NCBI RefSeq assembly: GCF_000702445.1 | Contig: NZ_JNIF01000004.1 | Coordinates: 620,001 to 684,000, forward strand | Reading direction: 5' to 3' | DNA from: Bryobacter aggregatus MPL3 | GTDB lineage: Bacteria; Acidobacteriota; Terriglobia; Bryobacterales; Bryobacteraceae | DNA: 64,000 bases | Part shown: positions 43,738 through 53,582 of the stretch, piece after piece | Position numbering within the stretch: the stretch's first letter is position 1 | How the letters are laid out: each line of letters starts with the position of its first letter | Position numbers and translations under genes: made by a program | The notes under the pieces: generated by a model | Told to the model about the DNA's origin: nothing | The model's database searches: none | The model's input: only the letters and a program-made list of their open reading frames with translations

Positions 43738-45407
43738 GAACCCTCGATTGGGCAGTACTCGCCGCGACGATCGGGTTTATCGTCTTCTACGGTCTGTGGA
43801 AAAGCCGTAAAACCTCAACCGTCTCCGGCTATTTGCTTGCTGACCGCTCCTTGCCCTGGTATGCCGTCGCCTTGTCGATCATGGCGACGCAGGCGAGCGC
43901 TGTCACCTTCATCTCCACCACCGGGCAAGCCTATGCCGATGGCATGCGCTTCATTCAGTTTTATTTCGGGCTTCCGCTGGCGATGATTCTCGTCAGCAAG
44001 TTCTTTGTGCCGCGTTTTCGCAACGCGAACGTCTTTACGGCTTACGAGTATCTGGAGAAACGTTTCGATTCCAAGACGCGCGTGTTGGTGAGTCTGATCT
44101 TTCTGATCCAGCGCGGGCTGGCCTGCGGCATGGTGCTGTATGCGCCTGCTGTGGTGCTCACCGTCATCTTCGGCTGGAACGATCAGGTGACGACGCTGGT
44201 GATGGGGGGCGTCGTGATTCTCTATACGGTGTTCGGCGGCATTCGCGCGGTGACCTGGACCGACTTCCAGCAGATGCTCATTATGATTGTCGGCCTGTTT
44301 GTTGCGATCTTTGTCGCCGTGCACCGGCTGCCGGAAGGCGTTGGCTTTAGCGATGCTCTGGTGCTGGCAGGAGCTGCCGGCAAGCTGAACGCAGTGACGA
44401 CCAACTTCGACTGGTATGACCGCTACAACTTGTTCAGCGGGCTCATTGGCGGCACCTTTCTGGCTCTCGCCTATTTTGGCTGCGACCAGAGCCAGGTGCA
44501 GCGTTATCTCACCGGACGGGACGTGCAGCAGAGCCGCGTTAGTCTGCTTTTCAATGCGGTGGCGAAGCTGCCGATGCAGTTCTTTATCCTGTTGACCGGG
44601 GCAATGGTCTTTGTGTTTTATATCTTCATTGCGCCTCCGGTCACCTTCCATTCCGGGAATCTCGAGAAGCTATCCGGTTCCACGATCGAGCGCCGGCATG
44701 AAGCCGCAGTTGCGGAGCGCCGGCAGGCAGCTCTTGATCTTTTGGCCAATCGCGATGCGGAGCACCAGAGCAAGTTTCTGGCGGCGCAGAAACAGTTGGA
44801 CGCCGTGCACAAGGAAGCAACGAAGGGTGCGAATGACACGAACTATATCTTCCTGAACTTTGTCACGCAGCAGCTTCCGGTGGGCTTTGTCGGACTGGTG
44901 ATCGCTGTGATCTTTGGAGCGGCAATGTCGGTGAGTTCGGGCGAGATCAATTCACTGGCTACCGTGACGATGGTGGATGTCTACCAGCGCTTTATCAAGC
45001 AAGGCGCGAGCGATCAGCACTATCTGTGGTTCTCGCGCTTAGCGACGGTCTTCTGGGGTGTTTACGCGGTGGCGAGCGCACAACTGGCCCGCGATCTGGG
45101 GAGCTTAGTGGAGGCGGTGAATCTGTTGGGAAGCTTGTTCTATGGGGGGCTGCTGGGCGTGTTCCTGCTGGCCTTCTTCTTCCCGAAAGTGCGTGGCACG
45201 GCTGCATTTACCGGCGTGCTTGCCGGAGAGGCGGCCATCTTCTACACGCACTATACGGGGCAGGTGGGCTTTCTTTGGTACAACGTGATCGGCTGTGCGG
45301 TGGTGGTGCTGGTGGCGTTGGCGCTTAGTACCTTCGCGCCACCTGCATCGAGCTCACTTCCACGCGAGAGCGACGCCCTTCCACCACCACAATCCCAGAC
45401 TCTGTAA
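43734..45407 (+). CDS. Sodium:solute symporter (SSS family)
   Basis: 557 residues. About 13 membrane helices with SSS blocks: SGYLLADRSLPWYAVALSIMATQASAVTFISTTGQAYADGM, FGGIRAVTWTDFQQMLIM and ALAYFGCDQSQVQRYLTGRD. Between two helices a hydrophilic helical insertion (about 325-375, rich in Glu, Ala, Arg, Gln) precedes GANDTNYIFLNFVTQQLPVG. The family imports sugars, amino or organic acids with sodium. Its place after PIG-L suggests uptake of a deacetylated amino sugar or glycoside; this is inference. The last 83 bp overlap the 3' end of the convergent glgC. Confidence 0.9.
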   Translation: MRTLDWAVLAATIGFIVFYGLWKSRKTSTVSGYLLADRSLPWYAVALSIMATQASAVTFISTTGQAYADGMRFIQFYFGLPLAMILVSKFFVPRFRNANVFTAYEYLEKRFDSKTRVLVSLIFLIQRGLACGMVLYAPAVVLTVIFGWNDQVTTLVMGGVVILYTVFGGIRAVTWTDFQQMLIMIVGLFVAIFVAVHRLPEGVGFSDALVLAGAAGKLNAVTTNFDWYDRYNLFSGLIGGTFLALAYFGCDQSQVQRYLTGRDVQQSRVSLLFNAVAKLPMQFFILLTGAMVFVFYIFIAPPVTFHSGNLEKLSGSTIERRHEAAVAERRQAALDLLANRDAEHQSKFLAAQKQLDAVHKEATKGANDTNYIFLNFVTQQLPVGFVGLVIAVIFGAAMSVSSGEINSLATVTMVDVYQRFIKQGASDQHYLWFSRLATVFWGVYAVASAQLARDLGSLVEAVNLLGSLFYGGLLGVFLLAFFFPKVRGTAAFTGVLAGEAAIFYTHYTGQVGFLWYNVIGCAVVVLVALALSTFAPPASSSLPRESDALPPPQSQTL

Positions 45408-46590
45408 CGCTGTAATTCTTGCGATCGGCTTCGAGATCGTAGCCGATTTTAGTGCCGTCGGGGACTTTCACATTCTTGTCGAGGATGGCGCGGCGGATCT
45501 TGGCGCCCCGGCCGATTTCACAATTGTCGAAGATAATCGAGTCGTCGATTTCAGCGTCGCCGTAGACCTTGACGCCGCGGCCAATGACGCAGTTGCGGAT
45601 GGTGCCGCCGGAGATGATGGAGCCACCGGAAACGATCGAGTCCACGGCGGAACCACGGACATTGTGTTCGTCGTAGGTGAACTTGGCGGGCGGATCTTCA
45701 TAGCCTGCGGTGCGAAGCGGCCAGTTGCGGTTGTAGAGGTTCAGTTTGGGGTGGACACTGCGCAGGTCCATCGAGGCTTCGTAGTAGGAGTCTGTGGTGC
45801 CGACGTCGCGCCAGTAGGGCTCCTGGTCCTCGGGGTCACCGGCGATGTGATTCTTCTGGAAATCGTAGGCGTACATAGGGACGCGGCCAACCAGCTTGGG
45901 CAGGATGTCGCGGCCGAAGTCGTGCGAACTTTCGGGATCTGCCGCGTCGGCGTAGAGTTCGCGTAGCAGCAGGCTGGTGCTGAAGATGTAGTTGCCCATG
46001 GAGGCAAAAACGCGAGTTGGATCCCCGGGCATGGTGGGGGCGTCGGGGTTCTTCTCGTGGAAGCCAATGATGGAGCCACCTGGCGCGGCCTCAATCACCC
46101 CAAACTCGCTCGAGAAGCGCTTTTCGACAGGGATGGCGGCGATGGTGGCGTCGGAACCCTTGTCGATGTGGAACTCGATCATCTCGCGGATGTTCATGCG
46201 GTAGATGTGATCCGCACCGAAGATGGCGATGACGTCCGGCTCGGCTTGCTCAATCAGGTTGACGTTCTGATAGATGGCGTCTGCGGTGCCACGGTACCAG
46301 CTCTCGCCCGGAGTGCGCATTTGCGCGGGTACGGGAATGCAGAAGTTGTTCTTCAGGAGCCCTGAAAACTCCCAGCCATCGCGAAGATGCTGGAGCAAGG
46401 ACTGGCTTTTGAACTGGATCAGAACGTAGATGGAATAGATGCCGGAATTCACGAAGTTCGAGAGCACGAAATCGCAGATCCGGTACCGTCCTCCAAAGGG
46501 AACTGCCGGTTTGGCACGCTCCTTAGTCAAAGGGTAAAGCCGGGTACCCTTTCCCCCCGCAAGCACAAACGCTAACACTCGACGCTGCAT
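45325..46590 (-). CDS. glgC: Glucose-1-phosphate adenylyltransferase
   Basis: 421 residues, normal for GlgC. The nucleotidyltransferase domain starts with VLAFVLAGGKGTRLYPLTKERAKPAVPFGG and contains YRGTADAIYQN, IFGADHIYRM, the sugar-phosphate motif FASMGNYIFS and WRDVGTTDSYYEA; the C-terminal part is a left-handed beta-helix (SIVSGGSIISGGTIRNCVIGRG). It makes ADP-glucose from glucose-1-phosphate and ATP for glycogen synthesis. No other glycogen gene is adjacent. The start ATG is preceded by a leader of unassigned length in the 142-bp gap after the TonB gene. Confidence 0.95.
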   Translation of the reverse strand: MQRRVLAFVLAGGKGTRLYPLTKERAKPAVPFGGRYRICDFVLSNFVNSGIYSIYVLIQFKSQSLLQHLRDGWEFSGLLKNNFCIPVPAQMRTPGESWYRGTADAIYQNVNLIEQAEPDVIAIFGADHIYRMNIREMIEFHIDKGSDATIAAIPVEKRFSSEFGVIEAAPGGSIIGFHEKNPDAPTMPGDPTRVFASMGNYIFSTSLLLRELYADAADPESSHDFGRDILPKLVGRVPMYAYDFQKNHIAGDPEDQEPYWRDVGTTDSYYEASMDLRSVHPKLNLYNRNWPLRTAGYEDPPAKFTYDEHNVRGSAVDSIVSGGSIISGGTIRNCVIGRGVKVYGDAEIDDSIIFDNCEIGRGAKIRRAILDKNVKVPDGTKIGYDLEADRKNYSVTESGIVVVEGRRSRVEVSSMQVARRY

Positions 46591-46639
46591 CCCAAGACTC
46601 CGTTAAAGTCGCATGTCAATCTAAGGTTGACTGCGAAGA

Positions 46640-46717
46640 CATTCTTTCATAGTTTCGCTGATTCCCAGCCGTAATATTGCGACAGGCCAAAACATGCAGC
46701 GAAAGAATGTTTTGGCC
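46640..46717. repeat. Inverted repeats between the TonB gene and glgC
   Basis: GGCCAAAACAT (46685-46695) and ATGTTTTGGCC (46707-46717) form an 11-bp perfect stem with an 11-nt loop, 15 bp past the TonB stop. A second arm CATTCTTTC (46640-46648) is complementary to GAAAGAATG (46701-46709), so two mutually exclusive hairpins are possible. Neither orientation has a T-run, so a simple terminator is unlikely. Confidence 0.45.
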
Positions 46718-46732
46718 CTTTGGACAAAAGAA

Positions 46733-49700
46733 CTAGAAGTAGAGCTTCAACGCCATCTGCATCTGCCTTTGCGTGTTGGACTGATCGACGACCACACCGA
46801 AGCTGGTGTTATCCAGATTGGTGCCGCCGTTGCCGAAACGGACCCGGTTGAAGAGATTGAAGGCTTCGGCGCGGAAGTCGAGCCGGACTCTTTCCGTAAT
46901 TGCGAAGCTCTTGCCGAGGCTAAGATTCTCGTTGAGAGCCGGGAACTCACGGAGCTTGGGATTGTAGCGAGTGGCGTTGCCGAAATCGACCGGTTGTACG
47001 GGAAAGACGCTTTTGTCCATTCGTCTGTCCAGTTGCGGGTCGAAACTGCCGGTCTGCCAATTGGGCTGCCAGTTGTCGTAGCTTGTGATGGTCGGTCGAG
47101 TGGTGCCATTGAAGTTGACGAGCGGATTGTTGCGGGAGATCGCAATGGGAAGACCGCGCTGGTAGCTCTGGATGGCGCCCAGGCGCCAGCCGCCGAGCAC
47201 TGCATTGGTGAAGCCGCCGCTGGCCAGCCAGCGTTTCCCTTTGCCAAAGGGCAGTTCATAGACGGTGTTGAGCTTGAGGATGTGAGTCTGGTCGTCACGG
47301 CCGATCGACTTCTCGAGGCCACGATTGAAATGGTCCTGCGACCCCGTTCCATCGACGCCATAGCTGTCGGCATTGGTCAGGAGTTTCGAGAGGACATAGC
47401 TCCATTGGAAGGTGAGACCGTTCGAGAAGCGGCGGTCGAGCTTCATGACCATCGCATGGTAGGTGGAGTGGCCACTCTTGTCTCCTTCTCGTGCGCCGGC
47501 CTGGATGTTGAGGTACTGCGGATAGGGCCGCAGTGCTTGGCCCGCGGTGCGATTGGTTTGGACGGCGGGGTCGAGGAAGTTCGGGTAGGGAGCCTGGATG
47601 CCCGCGCCGACGGCGAGATCGGAGGTGATGCCAGCCCGCAGGATATTGTTCGCCTGCACGGCACCGTAGCGGCTGACCAGGCCATCGTAGGTTGCCTTGG
47701 GAATCTGGTTGAAGTTCAGCAACTGCGTGGGCAGGTGGGAGCCGAGGCTGGCATTGTAGGCGAGCTCAAACACGGTGTTCTGTGTCAGTTGGCGCTGTGC
47801 GCTGAAGGTCCAGGTGACGTTCTCGGGAGCTCTTGTACCATCCTGGCCATTCCAATAATCCACGGTCTGATTGTTCTGGAATGCCGGATTGATCTGAGGA
47901 GGCAGCAAATAGCTCGGAAGCCCATCTTCCGTACGGAAGGCAGGGATGACACCATTGTTCGGCGAACTGAATGAGTACTGTCCAATGAAGCCCGCGACGT
48001 GGCCGCTGGAGCCAACAACAGCGACACGGGAGAAGCTGCGGCCGACACCGGCGCGAATCGTGGTTTTGTCATTTAAGGAATAGGCCATACTCAAGCGCGG
48101 ACCCCAGCCTGCGTTCCAGCTCGGGATCAGCGAACGCACCCCTTCGCGTCCCGGGCCCGTACCGGCAAAGCGAAGCGCGCCGAGATAGCCATTGACGGCG
48201 GGATTCGGTGCTGTCGGTGAGAAATCTGAGTAGGAATCGGTGGCCGAAATCGGGGGGCGCGTGTTGTCGTAGCGAAGCCCAATGTTGAGGATCAACTTGC
48301 GATTGACACGGAAGTCGTCCTGGAAATAAAGGCCATGGTAGCGATAGAACTGCGTGACTTTGCGAATGGTTTCGGTGTTGCCGCCATTCGCCTCTCCGAG
48401 CAGAAAGCTGGCGAAGGAACTGCCGGAAGAGTAGCTGGTCACCCCGGGAACGCCAGTGCCGAGAAAGCTGAAGGCCGCAGCGCCCATGATGTCCTGTTGG
48501 CCAAAGCCATTGGCCCGCTGGTCGTCGTAGGCGTAGCCGAACTTGATGGTGTGCTTACCGTGAATACAGGTGGTGTCGTTCTTGATGGAGTACATCGGCT
48601 GCTCGGTGCCGTTGTAGCTGGTGGAACCCCAGCCAGAGAATTCTGAAAAGGTGAGCCGCGGGAAATTGTCATTGCAGTCCACGGCGTTCTTCAGGCAGAC
48701 TTTGCTCTTCCAGTCTTTGCCTGAGCTTGGCGAATAGGAATTTTTATAGAACTTGTTGGCGCCGAAAGCAAAGTGGTTGATCAGGTTGGGGCTCAAAGTG
48801 TAGTCGTGAGTGACGCGATAGCTGGAGGTTTTGAATTCGGAGACTTGCCCGCTCCACAGTGGTTGCGGCAAGCCAGGAGTACCGTTCGACAGCGCTGTCG
48901 CGTTGTCGGTCTTATTCATGAAGAAGCCCACTCTCTGCCGGGAACCGATGTTTTGATCGAGCTTGATACTGGCCTTGTCGGTTGGAGTGGTGGTACTTCC
49001 GCCTTGCGACATGTAGTTATTGCGAATGTAGCCGATGGTGCCGGGGGTGCCGGGCACCGTGGGTTTGACGACGGAGGCAAAAGGAATCACTTGCTTGGCG
49101 AAGGTGCTGAAACGGCTGGTGGGCAGTTGATTGTTCGCGAATGGATCCCGTACGAATGAAGAGCCGACCTGACGTGTGGTGTTGGGATCATAAATCAGAA
49201 GCTTCTTATTGCTTGCGTCGACGAGATTGGAGAAATCGCCGTTATACATCTCCGGAGTGGGAATAGAGAAGAAGCTATCGGTCGATCCGACGCGGTTGCG
49301 AAAGCCTTCGTAGCTGAAGAAGAAGAAGGTCTTGTTCCGGCCGTCATAGAGCTTCGGGATGCGGATGGGGCCACCGAGGGTGCCGCCGAAATCATGCTGC
49401 TTGTAGACAGCGCGAGTGGGTGCGAAAAAGCCTCGCGCATCCATCGCGTTGTTGCGCAGGAATTCGAAGCCATTGCCGTGATACTCGTTGGTTCCACTTT
49501 TCGAGACAAAGGTCATCACCCCGCCGCCAGCCTGGCCATATTCTGCCTTGAAGCCGTTGGTGTCGACGCTGAACTCGGTAATCGCTTCGAGAGAAGGGGC
49601 CGTGTAGGCGATTTCGCCTGCGTCCGCGGCGCGATTCGTTGCAATCGACAGCCCGTCCATGGTGGCATTCCAGGCCCTGGCCTGTCCGCCACCGAGGCTC

Positions 49701-50200
49701 AACCGGGAGCCGGAACCTTTCGCTTCCGGGGCAATGGCCACCAGTCCAAAGGGATTGCGCATTTCACCACCGACGACCAGCGGCAGTTCGTCGACCATCT
49801 TGTTCGACACTGCTGTTGCGACGCGGGCGTTTTCCGTTTGAACCTGAGCTACTGCGGTGGTAATTTCGATGCTTTCTGAGACCTGCCCCAATTGGAGCTT
49901 CGCATCGACGCGGACCGTGGCGGAGGCATTGAGTGTCAGATTCGCCTGAATGAATTTCTTAAAGCCCGGCGCGGTCACTTCTACACGGTATTCGCCCGGG
50001 GGAAGATTCGCCGCGGTGTAGTCACCGCTGCTTCCGGTGGCGACCGTCAGCGGTGTGTTTGTGCCCTTGTTGACCACGACGACCTGTGCACCGCTCACTG
50101 CGGCTCCGGTAGCATCGGTAATGACACCTGAAATTTGTCCTCGCTCTGTTTGGGCGAGACACAGCCCGGCGAGCAGCAACAACGTTGTGATAACCCTCAT
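46733..50200 (-). CDS. TonB-dependent receptor, Oar-like with carboxypeptidase-regulatory N-terminus
   Basis: 1155 residues, complete. A signal peptide (MRVITTLLLLAGLCLAQ) leads to a CarboxypepD_reg domain (about 20-105: GQISGVITDATGAAVSGAQV, LPPGEYRVEVTAPGFKKF), a plug region (about 115-250) and a barrel ending LKLYF. RLSLGGGQARAWNATMDGLS and PIRIPKLYDGRNKTFFFFSYEGF are characteristic of the acidobacterial family. It probably takes up a large oligomer, such as a peptide or glycan fragment, across the outer membrane. A divergent GH28 gene starts 43 bp away, so both may share a promoter region and a plant-polysaccharide theme; this is inference. Confidence 0.92.
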   Translation of the reverse strand: MRVITTLLLLAGLCLAQTERGQISGVITDATGAAVSGAQVVVVNKGTNTPLTVATGSSGDYTAANLPPGEYRVEVTAPGFKKFIQANLTLNASATVRVDAKLQLGQVSESIEITTAVAQVQTENARVATAVSNKMVDELPLVVGGEMRNPFGLVAIAPEAKGSGSRLSLGGGQARAWNATMDGLSIATNRAADAGEIAYTAPSLEAITEFSVDTNGFKAEYGQAGGGVMTFVSKSGTNEYHGNGFEFLRNNAMDARGFFAPTRAVYKQHDFGGTLGGPIRIPKLYDGRNKTFFFFSYEGFRNRVGSTDSFFSIPTPEMYNGDFSNLVDASNKKLLIYDPNTTRQVGSSFVRDPFANNQLPTSRFSTFAKQVIPFASVVKPTVPGTPGTIGYIRNNYMSQGGSTTTPTDKASIKLDQNIGSRQRVGFFMNKTDNATALSNGTPGLPQPLWSGQVSEFKTSSYRVTHDYTLSPNLINHFAFGANKFYKNSYSPSSGKDWKSKVCLKNAVDCNDNFPRLTFSEFSGWGSTSYNGTEQPMYSIKNDTTCIHGKHTIKFGYAYDDQRANGFGQQDIMGAAAFSFLGTGVPGVTSYSSGSSFASFLLGEANGGNTETIRKVTQFYRYHGLYFQDDFRVNRKLILNIGLRYDNTRPPISATDSYSDFSPTAPNPAVNGYLGALRFAGTGPGREGVRSLIPSWNAGWGPRLSMAYSLNDKTTIRAGVGRSFSRVAVVGSSGHVAGFIGQYSFSSPNNGVIPAFRTEDGLPSYLLPPQINPAFQNNQTVDYWNGQDGTRAPENVTWTFSAQRQLTQNTVFELAYNASLGSHLPTQLLNFNQIPKATYDGLVSRYGAVQANNILRAGITSDLAVGAGIQAPYPNFLDPAVQTNRTAGQALRPYPQYLNIQAGAREGDKSGHSTYHAMVMKLDRRFSNGLTFQWSYVLSKLLTNADSYGVDGTGSQDHFNRGLEKSIGRDDQTHILKLNTVYELPFGKGKRWLASGGFTNAVLGGWRLGAIQSYQRGLPIAISRNNPLVNFNGTTRPTITSYDNWQPNWQTGSFDPQLDRRMDKSVFPVQPVDFGNATRYNPKLREFPALNENLSLGKSFAITERVRLDFRAEAFNLFNRVRFGNGGTNLDNTSFGVVVDQSNTQRQMQMALKLYF

Positions 50201-50243
50201 TGCTCGTCGATTCCATCACTAATCGAAAGCTTCGTCAAGACAC

Positions 50244-51560
50244 ATGCTGATAAATGCCATTCAACTTGTACTGTTAGTTTCTCTGGATACCAAAGCCTTG
50301 CAGGATGGGATCAACCAGAGCGCTGCTGCGCGCCGTCCCTATCTAGTGCCGGCTGGCATTCATACGGTGGGCACGATTCGGCTGCCGAATGGTGCCCATC
50401 TCCAGTTCGCTCCTGGAGCCATTCTTCGGATGTCTCCGCTCAATGCGGATTACAGTCCACCCGAGCGATTGAGTTCCGAGCCCTATGCCGATCGGGAGAC
50501 TTCGATTTTTGAACACGCGATGCTGTTTGCGACCGACGTCGACAATATCACAATCGAAGGGCCGGGCCGGATTGAGTGCAATCGGTCTGAGCGAGGAGGG
50601 CCGAAACCGATCTCCATCCGGCGTTCCCGCAACATCCGGCTGAATGGCTTTACGATCGACCAGGCTCCGAACTATGCCATCAGCTTGATCGACAGCGAGC
50701 GTGTCGACATTGGTTCTGTTACGGTGACTCGCGCGCATGCCGATGGCATCGATCTCGACGGTGTGCGCAATGCGAAGATTCATGATTGCGATATTGAATC
50801 GTTCGACGACGCGATCAGTTTGAAGTCGAGTGCTTCGCTGCAGCGGAAGCTGAGTACCTCAAACATCGGGATCGAAAACTGCCGGCTCAAGACGGCGAGC
50901 ATGTTCTTCAAGATTGGCACGGAGACTTATGGCGACATCACCAAGGTTCGGGTCCGGAAGCTCAGCATGACCGGTGGCATGGGCAACCGGCATGGCAATC
51001 CCGGCATCGCGATCATGACCGTCGATGGAGGGAACATTCGCGATGTGCAGATCGAGGACGTGACGATGGATCAAGTAGGGACGCCGATCTTCCTCCGTGT
51101 GGGGGAACGGAAGCAAGCTCCTCAATCTCCCTTGGCAGGTGATATGGACCAGATCCGGATTCGCAATATCAAAGCGAGAGGGACACGCCACGCCAGCGTG
51201 ATCGCAGGCCTTGAAGAGAATCCGATCCGCTCGCTCGAACTGAGTGACCTCGATCTCGAAGCCGTGGTGATGAGCCCCGCCAATCCGAAGCAAGTGGTTT
51301 CTGAGACTCGCTCGGCTTACCCGGAGCCGATCCAGTTTGGGCCGATTCCGGCGAGTGTCTTGTTTCTTCGTAACGTACAGGGACTTAAGCTGGGAAACCT
51401 TCGCTATCTCGTGGCGCCGGCTTATCCGGCGATTCTAATGGACAGGGTTTCAGGTAAGTGGCCAGGATGTGATCCAATCGAACCAAATCGATGGGCTTGC
51501 TCAGATACTCATCCATCCCAACGGCCAAACAGCGGAGTTCGTCCTCGCGAAATGCGTTAG
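50244..51560 (+). CDS. Glycoside hydrolase family 28-like (polygalacturonase fold)
   Basis: 438 residues. The N-terminus is a short hydrophobic leader running into LDTKALQDGINQ, the start of the GH28 fold. The right-handed beta-helix blocks are HADGIDLDGVRNAKIHDCDI and SFDDAISLKSS (the paired Asp of the GH28 active site), then FFKIGTETYGDI in place of the canonical GHG. NTD reads HAD and no clear RIK is seen, so the catalytic pattern is not canonical. The fold ends at about residue 403 ([11 protein letters not shown]); the last about 35 residues are read antisense to the receiver domain of the hybrid kinase and resemble a run-on. It diverges from a TonB receptor by 43 bp. Pectin-like substrates are inferred only. 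Confidence 0.78.
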   Translation: MLINAIQLVLLVSLDTKALQDGINQSAAARRPYLVPAGIHTVGTIRLPNGAHLQFAPGAILRMSPLNADYSPPERLSSEPYADRETSIFEHAMLFATDVDNITIEGPGRIECNRSERGGPKPISIRRSRNIRLNGFTIDQAPNYAISLIDSERVDIGSVTVTRAHADGIDLDGVRNAKIHDCDIESFDDAISLKSSASLQRKLSTSNIGIENCRLKTASMFFKIGTETYGDITKVRVRKLSMTGGMGNRHGNPGIAIMTVDGGNIRDVQIEDVTMDQVGTPIFLRVGERKQAPQSPLAGDMDQIRIRNIKARGTRHASVIAGLEENPIRSLELSDLDLEAVVMSPANPKQVVSETRSAYPEPIQFGPIPASVLFLRNVQGLKLGNLRYLVAPAYPAILMDRVSGKWPGCDPIEPNRWACSDTHPSQRPNSGVRPREMR

Positions 51561-53538
51561 CGGTGATGGCGACGATGGGGATGTGCCGCGCCGGTAACTC
51601 CTGCGTTCGAATCACTTTGGTCGCTTCGTAACCATCCATCCGGGGCATTTGGCAATCCATGAAGATCAGATCGAAGTCTCTCTGTTGCGTGGCCTCGATT
51701 GCCTCCACTCCGTCGATTGCGATTCGCACGTCCAGGCCGCGGTGCTCGAGTGCTTTTGCAATCAGCCGCTGGTTGATCACATTGTCTTCGGCCACAAGCA
51801 CACTGCCTAGGAACCTGCGATACCGGTTGTGTCGGGGTGGAAGCGGTGCTGCCTCTGCAGCCCAACGGTAGGGCGCTTCAAACCAGAAGCAGGAGCCAAC
51901 CCCAAGTTGGCTGTTGACGCCCACTTGCCCTCCCAGCAACTGTGCCAACTTGTGTGAGATCGCCAGCCCAAGGCCGGTACCACCATACTTTCGAGTGGTC
52001 GATGGATCTGCCTGTACGAATTTCTCAAACAGGAGCGGCTGGGCTTCGGTGGCAATTCCAATTCCTGTGTCGTGGACTTCGATTCGGACCCAAGTCTCGT
52101 CTGGCCCTGTGGATGTGGGTACCACCTGCACGCGGATCTCACCTTTCTCGGTGAACTTCGTCGCGTTGCCAATGTAGTTCATCACGATCTGGCGCACACG
52201 GGCGGAGTCGGCAGAGAAGAAATGCCGGAGTTCATGGGGATAGTGAAGGCGGAGCTGCAAGCCTTTGGCTTCGGCTTCGCTACGAAACATATGAACAGTC
52301 CGCTGTAGCAGGTCGTATAAATTAAAACTCTCAGAGACAATGTGCAACTGGCCGGCTTCGATTTTTGAGAAGTCCAGAACATCATTCAGTACGGCGAGGA
52401 GACTTTCAGCGGAGTAGTGGGCGGCGATCAGATCCTGCCGTTTCTCTTCATTGAGCTCTCCCTCCATCAGCAGCCGCGTCATCCCGATGACGCCATTGAG
52501 CGGAGTGCGAATCTCGTGGCTCACGTTTGCGAGAAAGTCACTTTTGGCCTGGCTTGCGTTCTCTGCGAAGGATTGCGCAGTGCGTGCGACTTGCTCGGCC
52601 TGCCGCAGTCGATAGAATTGCCAACTGAGAATTCCTGCAGCCAAGAGGATGAGCAGAAACCCAATCCCGTAGAGATCCCGGCGCCGCCGAACATCTTCGA
52701 GCGCATAGAGTGCGTTGGCGTCGATGCTTGTAAAGGCGCTCCAGTGTCCCAGTGCACGGCCGATGCCTCCTTCTGCGGCGACCCGTTCGACGCCAGTACG
52801 CAGCAGGTCGGCAACCTTGGCATTCTCCGGCAGCGAGACAATGCTCAGTTCGCTCTTGATATCAGGAAGCACCAGCACGCTGAACTTCTTCCCATCACAG
52901 CCGGGCGGACGATCGGTGAGAGCAGAATCTAAGAAGCGGGTTTCAAAAAGGCCTCCGTCCACTTCTCCCCGGCAGACTCCGGTTAGTATCTCATCGCGGA
53001 ATGGATAGTCCCGGATTGTTGTGGTCGAGAAGAGTTTTGCCATCACTTCTCGCGTAAAGACTCCACCCCGGATGCCAAGAGTTCTGCCTTCAAAGTCTCG
53101 AACCGTTGGCTTCTCCGCTTGCTTTAAGCTCACGATGACAAAGTTGTTGACGATCCAAGGCGTGGTGAAGTGGAACTTCCCCTCACGTGGCTCCACAAAG
53201 GCCAGGGCCGGCCATAGGTCGACCTGGCGCGATTCGAGTGCCTCGTCCGGCTGGTTGGTAGGCACCCATTGCAGGCGAATCTTCATCTGCCGTGCCGCTT
53301 CGTCCATCACTTCCACGGCGATTCCCTCGACCGTCCCATCCGCCTTCAGATGGTAGAACGGGGGCGCGTGATCGGCTCCAATGCGATACACCCGCGAGCG
53401 GATTTCTGAGAGCTGCCACCAGTGGAGAGCGCCCCAACTGCTGAAAGCGCATGCCACCAACAGACTCAGGAGTGTGAACCGGCGATTCTGCAGGAGTCGA
53501 GCGATGAGGCCAACTTTAGGGGAAGAGTAAGGCGTCAC
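51385..53538 (-). CDS. BvgS-like hybrid histidine kinase with periplasmic solute-binding domain
   Basis: 717 residues. Order: membrane helix (about 22-40), a periplasmic SBP_bac_3 domain (about 48-265: [45 protein letters not shown]), second helix (about 290-308), HisKA with the phospho-accepting His near 341 ([13 protein letters not shown]), HATPase_c (about 430-560: [28 protein letters not shown]) and a receiver domain (about 570-700) with the Asp near 626 ([18 protein letters not shown]). It senses a small periplasmic ligand and signals to an unknown partner, since no separate response regulator lies nearby. It is the last gene of a same-strand series from acnA, 44 bp after the PQQ gene. 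The tail overlaps the GH28 gene by 176 bp. Confidence 0.92.
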   Translation of the reverse strand: MTPYSSPKVGLIARLLQNRRFTLLSLLVACAFSSWGALHWWQLSEIRSRVYRIGADHAPPFYHLKADGTVEGIAVEVMDEAARQMKIRLQWVPTNQPDEALESRQVDLWPALAFVEPREGKFHFTTPWIVNNFVIVSLKQAEKPTVRDFEGRTLGIRGGVFTREVMAKLFSTTTIRDYPFRDEILTGVCRGEVDGGLFETRFLDSALTDRPPGCDGKKFSVLVLPDIKSELSIVSLPENAKVADLLRTGVERVAAEGGIGRALGHWSAFTSIDANALYALEDVRRRRDLYGIGFLLILLAAGILSWQFYRLRQAEQVARTAQSFAENASQAKSDFLANVSHEIRTPLNGVIGMTRLLMEGELNEEKRQDLIAAHYSAESLLAVLNDVLDFSKIEAGQLHIVSESFNLYDLLQRTVHMFRSEAEAKGLQLRLHYPHELRHFFSADSARVRQIVMNYIGNATKFTEKGEIRVQVVPTSTGPDETWVRIEVHDTGIGIATEAQPLLFEKFVQADPSTTRKYGGTGLGLAISHKLAQLLGGQVGVNSQLGVGSCFWFEAPYRWAAEAAPLPPRHNRYRRFLGSVLVAEDNVINQRLIAKALEHRGLDVRIAIDGVEAIEATQQRDFDLIFMDCQMPRMDGYEATKVIRTQELPARHIPIVAITANAFREDELRCLAVGMDEYLSKPIDLVRLDHILATYLKPCPLESPDKPAPRDSEGFPA

Positions 53539-53582
53539 AGATGTTCTATCGGTTGATCTTCTACTTCAGAAGAGCCGGGGCT

